Origin: RGIG3009 sp045595445
GTDB lineage: Bacteria; Bacillota; Clostridia; Oscillospirales; Acutalibacteraceae
Direction: 5' to 3'
DNA: 64,000 bases
Assembly: GCA_045595445.1 (NCBI GenBank)
Contig: JAZOAK010000007.1
Span: forward strand, 32,513-96,512
The notes beneath the pieces are model-generated. The model had not been told where the DNA came from, ran no database searches, and saw nothing but the letters and a program-made list of their open reading frames with translations. Below, in pieces: positions 42,978 through 51,630 of this stretch (the stretch's first letter is position 1; every line of letters begins with the position of its first letter). The translations under genes were made by a program, and so were the position numbers.

Positions 42978-43826
42978 TCAGTTACCCTCATACAACCGCA
43001 TCAGCGTGCGGGCGTCCTCCGCCTGCGTGCCGTCCGACTCGCAAATAAAGGTGGGGGTCAAGCCCCGCTCACGGATGAGCTGCATCAGCGGTGCAGGATC
43101 CGGTCCGTACACGGCATCTGCAAACGTTAAGTGGCGTTTTTCGCCGCCTTTTGTGTATTCGATCTTGGAAAAATGTGCATGAAACGCCGCGGCACGCTCG
43201 GCACCCAGCTCGTTTTGCAAGCGGTCGAGCACCGCCGCAAACGCCTCACGGGAATTTAATCCTCCTTGCGTGCGGGAATTGAGGTGCCCGAAATCAATAC
43301 ACGGTAAAAACCGTTCGTCCACCTTGCAAAACTCCAGCACCTCGTCCAGATCGCCGAGCTGGTTGATCTTCCCCATGGTCTCGGGACAAATGCGCACGGC
43401 GCACAAGCCTTCCTCGTCCAATGCCTGCTGCGCACGACGTAAGGTTTGTGAAGCCAGGGCGGTAGCATCGGCGCGGGACAAACCGCCCAGTCCACCGGGG
43501 TGCACCACGACACGCTCTCCGCCCATTGCGGCGACCGCTCTGGCACTTTCCAGAATGTATCGCACGGAATTATCGCGCTTTTCCGCTTCTGCCGAGGCAA
43601 GCGAAATAAAATACGGCGCGTGCAATGATAGTTGAACGTCGCACCGCGCCGCCGCTTCACCCATTGCTTTGGCGGTATCTGTCGACACGCGCACCCCGCG
43701 CCCGCATTGATATTCATACGCGGTCAGTCCGAGTGACTGTAACCACGCGGGCGCTTCTACCGTTGCTTTATGACCGGCAGCGTAAAATGAGTCGCTGTTA
43801 CCCGCAGGTCCGAACCGAGCAATCAT
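42978..43826 (-). CDS. nfo: Endonuclease IV-like TIM-barrel protein
   Basis: 282 residues, AP-endonuclease 2 family. Metal-binding positions are seen in LSLHAPYFISLAS, VVVHPGG, RICPETMGKINQLGDLDEVL, CIDFGHLNSRTQGGLN and AFHAHFSKIEYTKGGEKRH. Canonical endonuclease IV cuts at abasic sites in base excision repair; this divergent type could also be a related isomerase-fold enzyme. It overlaps yqeG by 4 bases. Confidence 0.88.
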   Translation of the reverse strand: MIARFGPAGNSDSFYAAGHKATVEAPAWLQSLGLTAYEYQCGRGVRVSTDTAKAMGEAAARCDVQLSLHAPYFISLASAEAEKRDNSVRYILESARAVAAMGGERVVVHPGGLGGLSRADATALASQTLRRAQQALDEEGLCAVRICPETMGKINQLGDLDEVLEFCKVDERFLPCIDFGHLNSRTQGGLNSREAFAAVLDRLQNELGAERAAAFHAHFSKIEYTKGGEKRHLTFADAVYGPDPAPLMQLIRERGLTPTFICESDGTQAEDARTLMRLYEGN

Positions 43827-44323
43827 TCTCCCCGCCCCTTTCTGTTTTCGTAAAGTTTGCGTTCCCAGCGCCGACGAACCCGTAAGAACGGTTTGTCGGT
43901 AGTAGGATCCATCGGCATCACCTGAAAACAGGTAATCCCATATAAATTCGCGCCAAGAATGTCGGTAAACACCTGATCACCTATCGCCGCGCACTGTGCT
44001 TTCGGGAGTCCCAGCCGCCGCACACCGCGCCAAAACCCAAACGGAGACGGCTTGCAGGAAAGCGAGGTGTGTTGCAAACCGATCTTGTCAGCAAACGGCG
44101 CCACGCGCCATTCCCAAGCGTTTGACACCACCGTCATACGGATTCCCGCTTCTCTCATTTTTGAAAGCCAGTCCCGCACCGAGTCGGGCAACTCTTGGCT
44201 GCCGTGAGCAGTCAAGGTGTTGTCCACATCCAACAACAGCCCGCGGATGCCAAGCGCCTCCAACTCTGCCAACGTGATGTCCGTAATACGGTTTTTATAC
44301 AGCGTAGGGTAGAACAATGCCAT
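43823..44323 (-). CDS. yqeG: YqeG family HAD-type phosphatase
   Basis: 166 residues starting MALFYPTLYKNRITDITLAE. HAD motif I LLLDVDNTLTAHGS, motif II TVVSNAW, and the end motif AAIGDQVFTDILGANLYGIT. Related to phosphatidylglycerolphosphate phosphatases of the Gep4 type, though the substrate of YqeG is not settled. I chose the ATG at 44323 with an AAAGGA site rather than the ATG at 44374, which lies in the terminator stem. Confidence 0.9.
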   Translation of the reverse strand: MALFYPTLYKNRITDITLAELEALGIRGLLLDVDNTLTAHGSQELPDSVRDWLSKMREAGIRMTVVSNAWEWRVAPFADKIGLQHTSLSCKPSPFGFWRGVRRLGLPKAQCAAIGDQVFTDILGANLYGITCFQVMPMDPTTDKPFLRVRRRWERKLYENRKGRGE

Positions 44324-44355
44324 AACACCGACGATCCTTTCACAAACTAACAAAG

Positions 44356-44386
44356 AAAAAACGGGCAATATCATTGCCCGTTTTTT
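44356..44386. terminator. Terminator after rpsU
   Basis: AAAAAACGGGCAAT (44356-44369) pairs with ATTGCCCGTTTTTT (44373-44386) with a three-base loop. It has tracts for both strands; on minus it ends rpsU. Confidence 0.9.
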
Positions 44387-44389
44387 GAA

Positions 44390-44566
44390 TCATTTGAACT
44401 TTCTTTTACGAGCGGCCTCGGACTTCTTCTTACGACGAACGGAAGGCTTTTCATAATGCTCTCTTTTACGGACCTCAGCAAGCACACCGGAACGTGCGCA
44501 AGACTTTTTCCATCTACGCAGAGCGCTGTCCAGAGATTCATTCTCTTTCACTTTGACTTCTGACAT
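44390..44566 (-). CDS. rpsU: 30S ribosomal protein S21
   Basis: 58 residues, MSEVKVKENESLDSALRRWK onward, with the basic tail RRKKKSEAARKRKFK. Full family length. The ATG at 44566 has GGGAGGG. It is transcribed alone from a strong promoter (44635-44663) to the terminator at 44356-44386. Confidence 0.96.
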   Translation of the reverse strand: MSEVKVKENESLDSALRRWKKSCARSGVLAEVRKREHYEKPSVRRKKKSEAARKRKFK

Positions 44567-44634
44567 TCTTATTCCCTCCCTCCGCTTCACCAGCAGGGGT
44601 AATTCTCATAGTGACCCATAGTGACACTGTTTGT

Positions 44635-44663
44635 AGTATACAACAGAAACCCACTATCGTCAA
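44635..44663 (-). promoter_or_regulatory. Promoter of rpsU
   Basis: Minus strand TTGACG (44658-44663), 17 bases, TATACT (44635-44640). The leader just downstream carries a direct repeat GTCACTATG twice within 44608-44627, starting about at the transcript start. Confidence 0.78.
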
Positions 44664-44678
44664 GTGCTTTTTTTAATT

Positions 44679-47093
44679 TTACTTCACAACGATATTGACG
44701 AGCTTTTGCGGCACATACAGTTCTTTAACGATCTGCTTGCCCTCGATCTCGGGGGCAATTTTCCCATCGACTTTCGCTGCGGCAAGCACGGTGGCGGCAT
44801 CATCTTGCATACCAACCATCATACGTGTACGAATCTTTCCGTTGATCTGTACCGCGATCTCCACCGTATCGGCAGTGCACTTGTTCGGATCATAGGTCGG
44901 CCACGGCGTATACGCCAACTCCTCAGCATAGCCGAGCTGCTCCCACAATTCCTCGGTCATGTGCGGTGCAAACGGATTGAGCAACTGCACCAAGATCGCA
45001 TATTCCGCACGGTTGGGGCCGCCGACGTCTGCCATCTCGTTGAGCAGTGCCATCATCGCGGCAATCGCGGTATTGAATTTGAGGTTCTCAATATCCTCAC
45101 CAACCTTACGGATGGTGCGATTGATGGTAATCTCCAATTCCGGACGAACGGTATCGCCTTCCGCCAGCGTTTCCGACAACGCCCAAACTCTCTCCAAGAA
45201 GCGGTGTGCACCGCGGATGCTCGCGCTGGACCACGGAGCGGCTTTCTCAAAGTCACCGATGAACATCTCATACAAACGCAAGGTGTCGGCGCCATATTCC
45301 GCCACGATCTCGTCGGGGTTGACCACGTTACCGCGCGATTTCGACATCTTCTCGCCGTTTTCGCCAAGAATCATCCCGTGGCTGGTACGCTTCGCATACG
45401 GCTCAGCCGTGGGCACCACGCCGATATCGTACAAAAACTTGTGCCAGAAACGGCTATACAACAAGTGCAGCGTGGTATGCTCCATGCCGCCGTTGTACCA
45501 GTTAACCGGCGTCCAATATTCCAGCGCTTCCTTGGAAGCAAGTGCCTCGTCGTTGTGCGGATCGCAATAGCGCAGGAAATACCACGAAGATCCCGCCCAT
45601 TGGGGCATGGTGTCGGTCTCGCGTTTAGCAGGTGCGCCGCACTTCGGGCAGGTGGTGTTCACCCACGAATCGATTGCGGCAAGCGGGGATTCGCCGTTGT
45701 CGGTGGGCTCGTAGCTGTCCACCATCGGCAAACGGATCGGCAACTGCTCCTCAGGAACGGCAACTTGGCCGCAATGCGGGCAATGCACGATCGGGATCGG
45801 CTCACCCCAATAGCGCTGACGGGAGAATACCCAGTCGCGCAACTTATAATTGACCTTTTGCTCACCGATACCCTCTTTGGTAAGATACTCGATGATCGCC
45901 TTTTTGGCTTCTTCCACCGACAACCCGTTAAGGAAACCGGAGTTCACCATACTACCGGTTGCACAATCGGTAAAGGCTTCCTTGTCCACGTCGCCGCCCT
46001 TGACGACTTCGATAATGGGCAGATCAAATTTCTTGGCAAATTCCCAGTCGCGCGTATCGTGTGCCGGAACTGCCATGATCGCACCGGTACCGTAGGATAC
46101 CAGCACGTAGTCGGAAATAAAGATGGGGATCTCGCGACCGTTGACGGGGTTGATGGCAACCACACCGTCCAGACGCACACCGCTCTTGTCTTTGGCAACC
46201 TCGGTGCGTTCAAAATCAGACTTGCGCGCCGCAGCTTCCTGGTACGCGCGGATCTCGTCAACGTTTTTCAGTTTGCCCGCATCGATCCAGGTCTCCAAAA
46301 GCGGATGCTCCGGAGAGACCACCATGTATGTAGCACCAAACAGCGTATCGGGGCGGGTGGTATACACCACAACCGGCTCACCCGCCGTTGTCTTAAAGGT
46401 GACCTGAGCACCGGTAGAACGGCCGATCCAGTTGATCTGCTGTGCACGCACGCGATCGGGATAGTTCACGAGGTCCAAATCGTCGATCAAACGCTGTGCG
46501 TACGCGGTGATTTTGAGCATCCACTGGCTCTTGACCTTGCGCACGACCTCGCCGCCGCAACGCTCGCACACGCCGCCGACAACTTCTTCGTTGGCAAGCA
46601 CGCACTTGCAAGAGGTGCACCAGTTGACCGCCATTTCTTTTTTGTACGCTAAGCCTTGTTTGAACAGTTGTAAGAAGATCCACTGCGTCCATTTGTAATA
46701 CGCGGGATCGGTGGTGTTGATCTCTCTGGTCCAGTCAAAGGACAAGCCGAGTCCTTGCAACTGCGACTTAAAACGCGCCACGTTCTTCTCGGTCACGATC
46801 TCGGGGTGAATGTGATTCTTAATAGCATAATTTTCGGTCGGCAGACCAAACGCATCCCATCCCATGGGATACAACACGTTATACCCCTGCATACGGCGTT
46901 TGCGCGCCACGACGTCCAAGGCGGTGTACGAACGAGGATGGCCAACGTGTAACCCCTGCCCCGACGGATACGGGAACTCCACCAGCGCAAAATACGCAGG
47001 CTTATCCGTCTTACTCGACGCGGCAAAGGTGTTTTCCGTTTGCCATTTGGTTTGCCATTTCTTTTCAATGGCGGCAAAATCAAATTTTCTCAT
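44679..47093 (-). CDS. leuS: Leucine-tRNA ligase
   Basis: 804 residues. Class I motifs HVGH (in PYPSGQGLHVGHPRSYTAL) and EKMSKSRGNVVNPDEIVAEY; zinc-type clusters CTSCKCVLANEEV, CPHCGQ and CPKCGAP; an editing insertion with TTRPDTLFGATYMVVSPEH. It charges tRNA-Leu and edits misacylated products. The start overlaps the rsfS stop as ATGA and has GAGGAG. Confidence 0.97.
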   Translation of the reverse strand: MRKFDFAAIEKKWQTKWQTENTFAASSKTDKPAYFALVEFPYPSGQGLHVGHPRSYTALDVVARKRRMQGYNVLYPMGWDAFGLPTENYAIKNHIHPEIVTEKNVARFKSQLQGLGLSFDWTREINTTDPAYYKWTQWIFLQLFKQGLAYKKEMAVNWCTSCKCVLANEEVVGGVCERCGGEVVRKVKSQWMLKITAYAQRLIDDLDLVNYPDRVRAQQINWIGRSTGAQVTFKTTAGEPVVVYTTRPDTLFGATYMVVSPEHPLLETWIDAGKLKNVDEIRAYQEAAARKSDFERTEVAKDKSGVRLDGVVAINPVNGREIPIFISDYVLVSYGTGAIMAVPAHDTRDWEFAKKFDLPIIEVVKGGDVDKEAFTDCATGSMVNSGFLNGLSVEEAKKAIIEYLTKEGIGEQKVNYKLRDWVFSRQRYWGEPIPIVHCPHCGQVAVPEEQLPIRLPMVDSYEPTDNGESPLAAIDSWVNTTCPKCGAPAKRETDTMPQWAGSSWYFLRYCDPHNDEALASKEALEYWTPVNWYNGGMEHTTLHLLYSRFWHKFLYDIGVVPTAEPYAKRTSHGMILGENGEKMSKSRGNVVNPDEIVAEYGADTLRLYEMFIGDFEKAAPWSSASIRGAHRFLERVWALSETLAEGDTVRPELEITINRTIRKVGEDIENLKFNTAIAAMMALLNEMADVGGPNRAEYAILVQLLNPFAPHMTEELWEQLGYAEELAYTPWPTYDPNKCTADTVEIAVQINGKIRTRMMVGMQDDAATVLAAAKVDGKIAPEIEGKQIVKELYVPQKLVNIVVK

Positions 47094-47455
47094 GACTCCT
47101 CATCCTCCAAAAACATCGCGGGATCCAGCGAGCGGGCATCCTGCCACAAGCGCTCCAAATCGTAAAATTCACGGGTACTGTCCAAAAAGATATGCACCAC
47201 GACGGTGCCGTAATCCAACAGCGTCCACTGGAGCGTCTGATACCCTTCTACACGCGGCGAGGGCACGCCCTGCTTGCCAAGATCGGTATCCACGTAATCC
47301 GTCAGTGCGCGCACGCCGGTGGTGCTGGTGGCGGCGGCAACGATAAAATAATCCGCCAGCGAGGTTACCTCGCCGACTTCAAGTACACAAATATCCTGTG
47401 CCTTGTGCGTATCCAGCGATCGCACGATCGCTTTCACAAGTTCTATTGATTCCAT
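47090..47455 (-). CDS. rsfS: Ribosomal silencing factor RsfS
   Basis: 121 residues. RsfS/YbeB/Iojap fold with DICVLEVGEVTSLADYFIVA and DYGTVVVHIFLDSTREFYDL. It binds L14 and blocks subunit joining when nutrients are scarce. Its usual upstream partners nadD and yqeK are present, but an LCP-family gene lies between. Confidence 0.95.
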   Translation of the reverse strand: MESIELVKAIVRSLDTHKAQDICVLEVGEVTSLADYFIVAAATSTTGVRALTDYVDTDLGKQGVPSPRVEGYQTLQWTLLDYGTVVVHIFLDSTREFYDLERLWQDARSLDPAMFLEDEES

Positions 47456-47461
47456 ATATCG

Positions 47462-48634
47462 TTATTCCTCGTCATCTTCCGTAATGCCGCTTTGTGTGAC
47501 GGCGATCTGATCCATGGTTTGCCGTTTGGTATCCGAAGTACCACCCGCAACGATCTCGGTAACCTGCACGAACGCCTCGGTGATCTCCTCGCCGTACGGG
47601 TTAAAGTACGTGTTCAACACGTCGATCAATTGCTGACGGTGCACGCTGTAATACGAAACGCCTTCTGATTTCGCCACCTGACCGGGAATCACCATCGCGG
47701 TAACGTTCTCGGCGGAAATCTTCTTCCACGCCTTAATAATTTCAAGCATTTCGTCGTTGTCCGTGCGGGTGCGGAACGGTGTAGAGCCTTTCATAACCGG
47801 CAACAGCGAATCTTCGGTAAGCTGCTCCTCCGTCTGTAAACACAAGCGTTGGAACAGCGCAAAGAACACGCGGCGCTGCCGCTCGATGCGCGTAAGTTCC
47901 GCCTCGACGGTGTCCCCACCCATCGTGATATATTCGAGTGCGCCCGCACCGTCCAAAGTCTTGACACCGGCGCTGAACTTGATCTCACCAAGCGTTACTG
48001 CCTGGGGCAAATTCACGTCCAAACCGCCGAGCAAGTCCACCAATTTCACGAACGCTTCCTGCGGGATCATGAAATAGCCGTCCACCGGCAGCGCATACTG
48101 CTCGTTAAAGATGGAGATCAGGTTATACGAAGCCGAACCCACCTTTTGCGATACGGTGTGGCCCTGCTCCTCACACTCCTTGATCTGCGCTTTATAAATG
48201 CGTTTTCCTTCAAAATCGCACCAATCCAGCGGTGCGGGGTTACCCCACACGTTCCCCGCCTTTTTCTCGATCCACAACTCACTGTCACCAAGATACGTTG
48301 AACCGGGGATTTCCAACACGTTCAAGGTCTTTTCGCGTTTATCATGGCACAGCAAAAAAAGCGACGACGTCGGCGAGGTTTCTTGTTCGCCGAGCAATCC
48401 CACTACGTAGTATGCTACTTTCTTTTGCAACGATACCGGCGTGGTATCGTAAGCGTTAACGTCCGATTCCGAGCCGTCTTTTTTACTCGAATTTTTAACA
48501 GCATTGACCAGCACGATACCGAAAATCACAAGCAGCACGCATGAAATCGCCACGGTAACCGCCAAAAGGCGTTTGCCGCGAAGCGTCACTTTGCGTTTTT
48601 TGCCGGTGGTTTTGTTGCGTCTGTCTTTAGCCAT
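47462..48634 (-). CDS. LytR-CpsA-Psr family protein with degenerate catalytic motifs
   Basis: 390 residues. Basic N-terminus, one membrane segment (about 22-44), then an LCP domain recognised by LPVDGYFMIPQEAFVKLVDL, LGGLDVNLPQAV and RIERQRRVFFALFQRL. The usual Arg/Asp motifs are missing: the SIPRD position reads LEIPGSTYLG (about 107-116), and the upstream RSDT position reads TSPTSSLFLL. Active LCP enzymes attach wall polymers to peptidoglycan; here that chemistry may be lost or changed. It overlaps nadD by 8 bases. Confidence 0.85.
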   Translation of the reverse strand: MAKDRRNKTTGKKRKVTLRGKRLLAVTVAISCVLLVIFGIVLVNAVKNSSKKDGSESDVNAYDTTPVSLQKKVAYYVVGLLGEQETSPTSSLFLLCHDKREKTLNVLEIPGSTYLGDSELWIEKKAGNVWGNPAPLDWCDFEGKRIYKAQIKECEEQGHTVSQKVGSASYNLISIFNEQYALPVDGYFMIPQEAFVKLVDLLGGLDVNLPQAVTLGEIKFSAGVKTLDGAGALEYITMGGDTVEAELTRIERQRRVFFALFQRLCLQTEEQLTEDSLLPVMKGSTPFRTRTDNDEMLEIIKAWKKISAENVTAMVIPGQVAKSEGVSYYSVHRQQLIDVLNTYFNPYGEEITEAFVQVTEIVAGGTSDTKRQTMDQIAVTQSGITEDDEE

Positions 48635-49814
48635 TCGTATCGCCTGTCCTTTCTTTATAGCACGCGAGGGTGTCCGGATGCACGGGGCGCCCCTGCGCGT
48701 TCAAATCATCAATGGTATAGGCAAGGGCGTAGCGCATCGCTTCATCGGGATCGCGTTCCGTCAATTCCCGCATGACGTCCACGTCGGGATAATCGCGGTC
48801 GGCAGAAGTAAAATCCGCCAAATACAACACGACTTCAAGCGGCGACATTCCCGCTCTCGCGGTGGTATGGTACCGCACCGCGTTTACGATCTCCTCATCC
48901 GTAATACCGAGAACTCGCTGTAAAAACACCGCCCCCGCGTGGGCATGCCACAGCTTCGGCGCCTTTTCTTCCACAGCGTCTAACAGTATACCAAACTCTT
49001 TGAAAATTTGCAACTGGGAATCGCCGTCGGTGTCCTTCAAAATATCGTGTAACAAACCCGCGGTCCGCGCCTTTTCGGGGTCGGCGCCGTATTTTTTTGC
49101 CAAATACTCCGCCTGTTTCGCCACCGCTAACGAGTGTTCAAAGCGGCGCGGTGTCAATCGCCCGCGAATAATATCGATATATTGCTCCTCTTTGTTCACG
49201 TACTGCCGCTTTTCGGTGTAGAGCTGCTGTGCCGCAATGTAATCCGCAACCTCCGCACAGATCATGTCACGCGGCAGCTCTCCGTTTTTCAGGCGTTCGC
49301 GAACCTCGGTCGATGACCAAGCGGGCACGGTAAACTCCGCCACCATGCACCGCGCACCCAGCGCCGTCATCTTTGCCGCGTGTGCGCGCAAGCAAGCGGC
49401 GTCAGCCGCATCGCGCGGCGCGGCACAGATCGTCGCCATACGTGCAATATCCGCAAAGCGATACCACGTACTCACCGTCAAAAACATATCCGCTCCCATC
49501 AGCAAATACAACTCCGCATCCGGATACTGCTCTTTCAACTGTTCCAACGTCAAAACGGTAAAACTTGCTCCGCGGCGGTTGATCTCCATATCGGATACCG
49601 TCAACTCCTTGTACGGCGCGCACGCCAAGCGACACATGGCAAGCCGATCGACGGCGGGTGCCATGTTGCTTTTAAGCTTATGCGGCGGTATAAAGGTCGG
49701 CATCACCACGACCTTGTCCAACGACAACAAAGCGGCAAACTCACGTGCCAACTCAACGTGTCCGTTGTGGATGGGATCAAAGGTGCCGCCGAACAGAGCG
49801 ATTCGTTTCGGCAT
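48627..49814 (-). CDS. nadD-yqeK: Fusion of nicotinate-nucleotide adenylyltransferase and YqeK HD phosphatase
   Basis: 395 residues. Residues 1-200 are NadD: RIALFGGTFDPIHNGHVELA with the HxGH motif, MGADMFLTVSTWYRFADIA and a final ISSTE-like WSSTEVRERL. Residues 205-395 are YqeK: RGRLTPRRFEHSLAVAKQAE, GLLHDILKDTD (HD pair) and WHAHAGAVFLQRVLGITDEE. NadD makes NaAD in NAD synthesis and YqeK hydrolyses Ap4A symmetrically. The two are separate adjacent genes in Bacillus. Confidence 0.94.
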   Translation of the reverse strand: MPKRIALFGGTFDPIHNGHVELAREFAALLSLDKVVVMPTFIPPHKLKSNMAPAVDRLAMCRLACAPYKELTVSDMEINRRGASFTVLTLEQLKEQYPDAELYLLMGADMFLTVSTWYRFADIARMATICAAPRDAADAACLRAHAAKMTALGARCMVAEFTVPAWSSTEVRERLKNGELPRDMICAEVADYIAAQQLYTEKRQYVNKEEQYIDIIRGRLTPRRFEHSLAVAKQAEYLAKKYGADPEKARTAGLLHDILKDTDGDSQLQIFKEFGILLDAVEEKAPKLWHAHAGAVFLQRVLGITDEEIVNAVRYHTTARAGMSPLEVVLYLADFTSADRDYPDVDVMRELTERDPDEAMRYALAYTIDDLNAQGRPVHPDTLACYKERTGDTNG

Positions 49815-49816
49815 GA

Positions 49817-50116
49817 TCAGTTCCTTCCTTTGGGCAGTACGATCTTCGGTTCTTCGTCGTTTCGGCGATACAGCACGAACACACGGCCGATCACCTGCAC
49901 CACCTCGGCGTTCACCGTAGCGGCAATGGTCTCTGCCGCTTCTCTGGCGGTTTCCGGTGCGGTTTCCAACGCTTTGCCCTTGATGAGTTCACGGGCGGTC
50001 AACGCATCGTCCGCCTGCTTGAACAGGGTATCCGAAACCCCGCCCTTCCCAACGTGTACGATAGGTTCAAGCGAATTGGCAAGTCCACGCAGATACGCGC
50101 GTTGCTTACTGGTCAT
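49817..50116 (-). CDS. yhbY: YhbY/YqeI ribosome-associated RNA-binding protein
   Basis: 99 residues of the CRS1-YhbY domain: LRGLANSLEPIVHVGKGGVS, ELIKGKALETAPETAREAAE and the conserved end VLYRRNDEEPKIVLPKG. It binds 50S precursors. It overlaps rdgB by 4 bases and precedes nadD by 2, as in Bacillus. Confidence 0.95.
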   Translation of the reverse strand: MTSKQRAYLRGLANSLEPIVHVGKGGVSDTLFKQADDALTARELIKGKALETAPETAREAAETIAATVNAEVVQVIGRVFVLYRRNDEEPKIVLPKGRN

Positions 50117-50709
50117 ACGTCTAACTCTCCTCTTAATATCTCACGGAACACACGCAGTGCGTTTCCGCGATGACTGATAGCATCTTTTTCTTCGGCGGTC
50201 ATCTCAGCGACCGTCTTATCCCCTATCAAAAACAAGGGATCGTAACCAAAACCGCCCTCGCCGCGTTCGGCGGTGGCGATGATGCCGTGCATCTCTCCCT
50301 CTGCCGTGATGGGCTCGCGACCGTCGGGAAACACGCAACAGATCGCACACGCATAATGCGCGGTGCGCTTATCATGCGGCACACCGTTAAGCTCCGAGAG
50401 CAACAAACGGTTGCGTCCTTTATCGTCAAGACCTTCGCCGCCGTAACGCGCGGAATACACACCGGGAGCGCCTCCGAGCGCGTCCACCACGATACCCGAA
50501 TCGTCTGCCACGGCAGGCAATCCCGTAAACTCGCACGCCGCCGCAGCTTTCAGATAGGCATTTTCGGCAAAAGTCGTGCCGGTCTCGTCCACTTCGGGCA
50601 ATTCCACGCCAAGATCGCGGTCAGTCACCGCCTCAATGCCGAGCGGCTCTAAAATGCGCGACATTTCAATAATCTTATCTTTATTATGCGTTGCTAAAAT
50701 ATATCGCAT
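50113..50709 (-). CDS. rdgB: XTP/dITP pyrophosphatase (RdgB/HAM1)
   Basis: 198 residues starting MRYILATHNKDKIIEMSRIL. Family motifs are TTFAENAYLKAAAACEFTGL, AVADDSGIVVDALGGAPGVY, RYGG, and GGFGYDPLFLIGDKTVAEMT. It removes deaminated purine nucleotides from the pool. The ATG at 50709 has GGAGGA; an upstream in-frame start would lie inside ftsY. Confidence 0.96.
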   Translation of the reverse strand: MRYILATHNKDKIIEMSRILEPLGIEAVTDRDLGVELPEVDETGTTFAENAYLKAAAACEFTGLPAVADDSGIVVDALGGAPGVYSARYGGEGLDDKGRNRLLLSELNGVPHDKRTAHYACAICCVFPDGREPITAEGEMHGIIATAERGEGGFGYDPLFLIGDKTVAEMTAEEKDAISHRGNALRVFREILRGELDV

Positions 50710-50710
50710 C

Positions 50711-51619
50711 TTATCCTCCAAACAAGCCGTCGGCAAACGCCTTGGCATCAAACGGCTGCAGATCGTCGATCCCCTCGCCGACACCGATGAATTTCACGGG
50801 AATATCCAACTCTTCCCGAATGGTCAGCACCACACCGCCGCGCGCCGTACCGTCCAACTTCGTCAACACGATGCCGGTAATACCGGCGGCTTCACGAAAT
50901 TCTTTCGCTTGGTTTACCGCGTTTTGCCCCGTGGTAGCATCCAGTACGAGCAACACCTCACACGACGCCTCCGGCAACTCTCTGTCAATGACACGGCGGA
51001 TCTTGCCGAGTTCATCCATCAAATGCTTTTTATTATGCAAACGGCCGGCAGTATCGCAGATCACAACGTCCGCCCCGCGCGCCTTCGCTGCGGATACGGT
51101 GTCAAATACCACCGCCGCCGGATCGGCATTCTGCGCGTGCTTGACGATCGCCACGTCCGCGCGCTCTGCCCATATCTCCAACTGTTCGATCGCTGCGGCA
51201 CGGAACGTATCCGCGGCACCTAAGATGACCTGCTTGCCCTGCGCTTTGAACTGCGCGGCAAGCTTGCCGATCGAAGTGGTTTTTCCCACACCGTTGACAC
51301 CGATCACCAAGATAACCGACGGTTTCGTATCCAGTTTCAGCTCCGAATCGCCCTCGATCATCTCCTGCACGATCTCTTTAAGCAGATCGCGAATAATGGC
51401 GGGTTCGGTTACCCCCTGCTCCTTGACACGCTCGCGCAAGCGCTCGCACATCGCACCGGCGGTCGCAACCCCCACGTCGCCCGCAATGAGGATCTCCTCG
51501 AGTTCCTCAAACAACTCCTCGTCGATGCGGGTAAACGCGTGCAACATGCTGCTCACGGTCCCCATCAGGGATTCTCGCGTTTTGCGCAGTCCCTCACCGA
51601 TCTTGTTAAATAAACCCAT
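50711..51619 (-). CDS. ftsY: Signal recognition particle receptor FtsY
   Basis: 302 residues: only the NG domain, without a long acidic N-terminal domain, typical of Firmicutes. G1 VIGVNGVGKTTSIGKLAAQF, CDTAGRLHNKKHLMDEL, TKLDGTARGGVVLTIREEL. It docks the Ffh-ribosome complex at the membrane. It follows smc by 11 bases. Confidence 0.97.
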   Translation of the reverse strand: MGLFNKIGEGLRKTRESLMGTVSSMLHAFTRIDEELFEELEEILIAGDVGVATAGAMCERLRERVKEQGVTEPAIIRDLLKEIVQEMIEGDSELKLDTKPSVILVIGVNGVGKTTSIGKLAAQFKAQGKQVILGAADTFRAAAIEQLEIWAERADVAIVKHAQNADPAAVVFDTVSAAKARGADVVICDTAGRLHNKKHLMDELGKIRRVIDRELPEASCEVLLVLDATTGQNAVNQAKEFREAAGITGIVLTKLDGTARGGVVLTIREELDIPVKFIGVGEGIDDLQPFDAKAFADGLFGG

Positions 51620-51630
51620 AAAATCCTTCC

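Noticed and set aside
44664..46652. Long open frame (662 codons) on the plus strand, antisense to leuS
   Set aside because: It is an exact shadow of leuS caused by codon bias; the product is low-complexity with many His and Arg and no motif, and leuS has all class I synthetase signatures.
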